Positions 5,222 to 7,045 of a stretch of 7,045 nucleotides of DNA are shown here, in pieces; the first letter of the stretch is position 1; each line of letters starts with the position of its first letter. The position numbers and the translations under genes were made by a program. This stretch comes from an uncultured Haemophilus sp. (GTDB lineage: Bacteria > Pseudomonadota > Gammaproteobacteria > Enterobacterales > Pasteurellaceae). The stretch lies in assembly GCF_937976265.1 (NCBI RefSeq), contig NZ_CALJRX010000103.1, forward strand, positions 1 through 7,045, read 5' to 3'. The notes beneath the pieces were generated by a model. It was not told where the DNA came from, ran no database searches, and was given only the letters and a program-made list of their open reading frames with translations.

Positions 5222-6085
5222 ATGATTTATAGTATGACAGCCTTTGCACGCCTTGAAATCAAGAAGGATTGGGGCGATGCAGTTTGGGAAATTCGTTCGG
5301 TTAACCAACGTTATTTGGAAAACTTTTTCCGCTTGCCAGAGCAATTCCGTGGCTTGGAAAATGCGTTGCGTGAGAAACTTCGTCAAAATCTCACTCGCGG
5401 TAAAATTGAATGTTCATTGCGTATTGATAGCAAAAAACAAGCGGCGGCTGAGCTCAATTTAAATAAAGAATTAGCGAATCAAGTTATCCAATCTTTACAA
5501 TGGATTAAGTCGCAAGCTGGCGAGGGCGAAATCAATTTAACGGATGTATTGCGTTATCCCGGCGTGGTGGAAGCGGCTGAGCAAGATTTAGATGCCATCA
5601 GTCAAGATTTGTTGACAGCTTTTGATGAATTGTTGGTGGAATTTATTGCAATGCGTGGGCGTGAAGGCGAAAAATTGCAAGCCATTATTCAACAACGTCT
5701 TGATGGCATTACGGTAGAAGCTGAAAAAGTGCGGTCACAAATGCCGGCGGTTTTACAATGGCAGCGAGAGCGTTTATTGCAACGTTTTGAAGAAGCGAAG
5801 ATTCAACTTGATCCACAACGTGTTGAACAAGAAATGATTTTATTGGCGCAACGTGTGGATGTGGCAGAAGAATTAGATCGTCTGCAAATGCACGTGAAAG
5901 AAACCAATAATATCTTGAAAAAAGGTGGAGCAGTGGGACGTAAACTGGATTTTATGATGCAAGAACTGAATCGTGAATCTAACACTCTGGCATCAAAATC
6001 CATTAATGCCGATATCACCGCTTCTGCCGTGGAGTTGAAAGTATTAATTGAACAAATGCGTGAGCAAATTCAAAACCTGGAATAG
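5222..6085 (+). CDS. yicC: YicC family endoribonuclease
   Basis: A 287-residue cytoplasmic protein, the same length as E. coli YicC as recalled and collinear with it throughout. It has the YicC-like N-terminal domain (about 1-155) opening MIYSMTAFARLEI and VNQRYLE, and the C-terminal DUF1732 domain (about 200-287) with LLAQRVDVAEELDRLQMH (207-224), VKETNNILKK, and the signature GRKLDFMMQELNRES (239-253) leading into NTLASKS. The family was uncharacterised until E. coli YicC was reported as an endoribonuclease involved in degrading the small RNA RyhB; other members affect stationary-phase survival. Whether the same RNA target exists here is unknown. The start has AGGAG at 5210-5214, seven bases upstream, and no better start lies further up. 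It is the first gene of yicC-ygfZ: the TAG stop at 6083-6085 overlaps the ygfZ ribosome site. One uptake sequence lies in the coding sense and encodes part of KVRS (169-172), a stretch also present in the E. coli protein. Confidence 0.94.
   Translation: MIYSMTAFARLEIKKDWGDAVWEIRSVNQRYLENFFRLPEQFRGLENALREKLRQNLTRGKIECSLRIDSKKQAAAELNLNKELANQVIQSLQWIKSQAGEGEINLTDVLRYPGVVEAAEQDLDAISQDLLTAFDELLVEFIAMRGREGEKLQAIIQQRLDGITVEAEKVRSQMPAVLQWQRERLLQRFEEAKIQLDPQRVEQEMILLAQRVDVAEELDRLQMHVKETNNILKKGGAVGRKLDFMMQELNRESNTLASKSINADITASAVELKVLIEQMREQIQNLE
5727..5735 (+). repeat. DNA uptake sequence (in yicC)
   Basis: Exact AAGTGCGGT followed by CA, in the coding sense of yicC and read across the codons for K169-V170-R171-S172. 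Confidence 0.92.
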
Positions 6086-6093
6086 GAAAAATC

Positions 6094-6933
6094 ATGGCAA
6101 CATTTATTTCATTAAACCACTATGATTTGGTGGAAGTGGCGGGCGTGGATGCGGAGAAATATCTGCAAGGCCAATTAACTTGTGATGTGGTGCATTTGGC
6201 TGCAGGCGCTTCAACGCTTACCGCGCATTGCGATCCTAAAGGCAAAATGAATTCCTTATTCCGCTTAATTAAGCTTTCAGCAGAACAGTTTTTGATTTTA
6301 ATGCCGAAAACTTTATTGGCGCCACTCGATCATTTAAAAAAATACGCGGTGTTTTCAAAAGTCACTTTCCAAGTATTGGATTGGCAAATTGTCGGCTTGA
6401 TTGGTGAAAAGTGCGGTCGAATTCACGCGCAGATTGAATTAGATATTGATGAAAATCGTACAATTTTGCTCAATCCTACACCGTTAGATGTCACCTTTAA
6501 TGGCGATGAAAAACAATGGCTTTGTGCGGATATTCAAGCGGGCTTACCAAGCTTGAGTGCGGAAACGCAAAATGAATTTATCCCGCAGGCATTAAATCTA
6601 CAAGCTATCGAACAAGCGATTTCTTTTACGAAAGGCTGTTATATCGGACAGGAAACCGTCGCGCGCGCCAAATATCGTGGCGCCAATAAACGTGCGATGT
6701 ATGTGCTTTCGGGGGAAACCACGGTTACACCGAAAATCGGTAGCGAAATAGAAATGCAGTTAGAAACAGCTTGGCGTAAAACCGGTACGATCGTAAGTGC
6801 GGTCAATTTTGACGGCGTTTTATGGTTACAAGTGGTGATGAATAACGATTTAGAAGAAGGGACGCATTTCCGTTTACCTGAAGATGGAACCGTTCTGAAA
6901 ATTGAACCGTTACCTTATTCCATCAATAGCTAA
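6094..6933 (+). CDS. ygfZ: Folate-binding Fe-S assembly/repair factor YgfZ
   Basis: YgfZ is a cytoplasmic GcvT-fold protein that binds tetrahydrofolate and supports the activity of some iron-sulfur enzymes, including tRNA-thiolating MiaB in E. coli. Of 279 residues, the hallmark KGCYIGQE (180-187, conserved cysteine C182) is intact and followed by ARAKYRGANKRA (190-201). Other shared stretches are EKYLQGQLTCDV (21-32), AHCDPKGKM (44-52), LKKYAVFSKV (81-90), FIPQALNLQA (162-171), QVVMNNDLE (246-254) and the terminal IEPLPYS. The protein is about 45 residues shorter than E. coli YgfZ (326 as recalled): it lacks the N-terminal extension and some 30 residues in the middle (around 105-140), while both ends of the conserved fold are present, so this looks like a compact form, not a truncation. 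AGGAAAA at 6084-6090 precedes the start, and yicC ends 8 bases upstream. Two uptake sequences lie inside. A terminator follows 48 bases after the stop. Confidence 0.94.
   Translation: MATFISLNHYDLVEVAGVDAEKYLQGQLTCDVVHLAAGASTLTAHCDPKGKMNSLFRLIKLSAEQFLILMPKTLLAPLDHLKKYAVFSKVTFQVLDWQIVGLIGEKCGRIHAQIELDIDENRTILLNPTPLDVTFNGDEKQWLCADIQAGLPSLSAETQNEFIPQALNLQAIEQAISFTKGCYIGQETVARAKYRGANKRAMYVLSGETTVTPKIGSEIEMQLETAWRKTGTIVSAVNFDGVLWLQVVMNNDLEEGTHFRLPEDGTVLKIEPLPYSINS
6409..6417 (+). repeat. DNA uptake sequence (in ygfZ, first)
   Basis: Exact AAGTGCGGT in the coding sense, read in frame as AAG TGC GGT (K106-C107-G108), within the variable middle part of YgfZ. Confidence 0.92.
6795..6803 (+). repeat. 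DNA uptake sequence (in ygfZ, second)
   Basis: Exact AAGTGCGGT in the coding sense, followed by CAATTTT as in the extended consensus. It is read across V234-S235-A236-V237. Confidence 0.92.
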
Positions 6934-6956
6934 AAAACGATTTAGTCACTGACGAC

Positions 6957-6971
6957 TTATGAGAATCATAA
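6957..6971. promoter_or_regulatory. 15-base palindrome resembling a Fur box
   Basis: TTATGA-GAA-TCATAA is a perfect palindrome with a 3-base centre, between the ygfZ stop and its terminator. Aligned over 6955-6973 it matches the 19-base Fur consensus at 12 positions, including ATGA-AATCAT. It could be an operator for a gene beyond the right edge, or chance in AT-rich DNA. The palindrome is certain; the regulator is a guess. Confidence 0.3.
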
Positions 6972-6980
6972 ATGATGAAA

Positions 6981-7010
6981 AGAGAGAACTGCAATGTTCT
7001 CTCTTTTTTT
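6981..7010 (+). terminator. Rho-independent terminator of yicC-ygfZ
   Basis: A perfect 9-bp stem, AGAGAGAAC (6981-6989) with GTTCTCTCT (6996-7004), extends by A-T pairs below, closes a 6-base loop TGCAAT and is followed by a T run to 7010. It lies 48 bases after the ygfZ stop and ends the operon. Confidence 0.93.
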
Positions 7011-7027
7011 ATTTTTTTAAAATCCGC

Positions 7028-7033
7028 TATAAT
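7028..7033 (+). promoter_or_regulatory. -10 box of a downstream transcription unit
   Basis: A perfect TATAAT lies 18 bases after the terminator T run. At the right spacing upstream there is only a T-rich stretch as a weak -35. The gene it would serve is outside the window. Confidence 0.35.
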
Positions 7034-7045
7034 TCTGAAAAACTC

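Noticed and set aside
5436..5444. ACAAGCGGC as an Apl-type uptake sequence (ACAAGCGGT)
   Set aside because: One mismatch, single occurrence, inside the yicC coding frame; the ten Hin-type motifs settle the clade.

Overview
The window looks like chromosomal core sequence from a Pasteurellaceae bacterium of the Haemophilus type. It is AT-rich and carries ten exact copies of the 9-base Haemophilus DNA uptake sequence AAGTGCGGT (six on the + strand, four on the - strand). The seven proteins are either close to enterobacterial homologues or belong to recognisable families. An intact hemE points away from haem-requiring H. influenzae / H. haemolyticus and towards a porphyrin-making relative such as H. 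parainfluenzae or Aggregatibacter. That species call is inference.

Layout. (1) Positions 74-2545, - strand: a tight three-gene operon nudC-hemE-yjaG (NADH pyrophosphatase, uroporphyrinogen decarboxylase, DUF416 protein) with gaps of 10 and 11 bases, read from a TATAAT promoter near 2580. The order resembles the enterobacterial nudC-hemE-nfi-yjaG-hupA cluster without nfi. (2) Positions 2694-3787, + strand: a two-gene membrane operon encoding a DUF3290 protein and a DUF421 (YetF-like) protein, overlapping by one base (TAATG). Its function is unknown and it is the least understood part of the window. (3) Positions 3792-3822: a bidirectional terminator whose hairpin is built from an uptake sequence; it serves the DUF3290/DUF421 operon and the convergent tyrP. 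(4) Positions 3831-5045, - strand: tyrP, an aromatic amino acid permease. Its promoter (TTTACA-N17-TACAAT) is overlapped by a perfect 17-base palindrome that can be read as the junction of two tandem TyrR boxes. (5) Positions 5222-6933, + strand: the operon yicC-ygfZ (endoribonuclease YicC and the folate-binding Fe-S protein factor YgfZ, 8 bases apart), transcribed divergently from tyrP and ended by a strong hairpin terminator at 6981-7010. A TATAAT at the right edge probably starts the next transcription unit.

How the parts relate. Most of this is housekeeping: NAD(H) turnover, haem synthesis, aromatic amino acid uptake, RNA turnover and Fe-S repair. No mobile element, CRISPR array, tRNA or rRNA was seen, and no gene appears broken. 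The points worth following are the DUF3290/DUF421 pair, the operator structure at tyrP, the yicC-ygfZ pairing with a Fur-box-like palindrome behind it, and the uptake sequences placed inside functional elements (a zinc-site codon, a terminator, promoters). There is no stretch above 300 bases without a gene. Bases 1-73 hold nothing that can be assigned with confidence.
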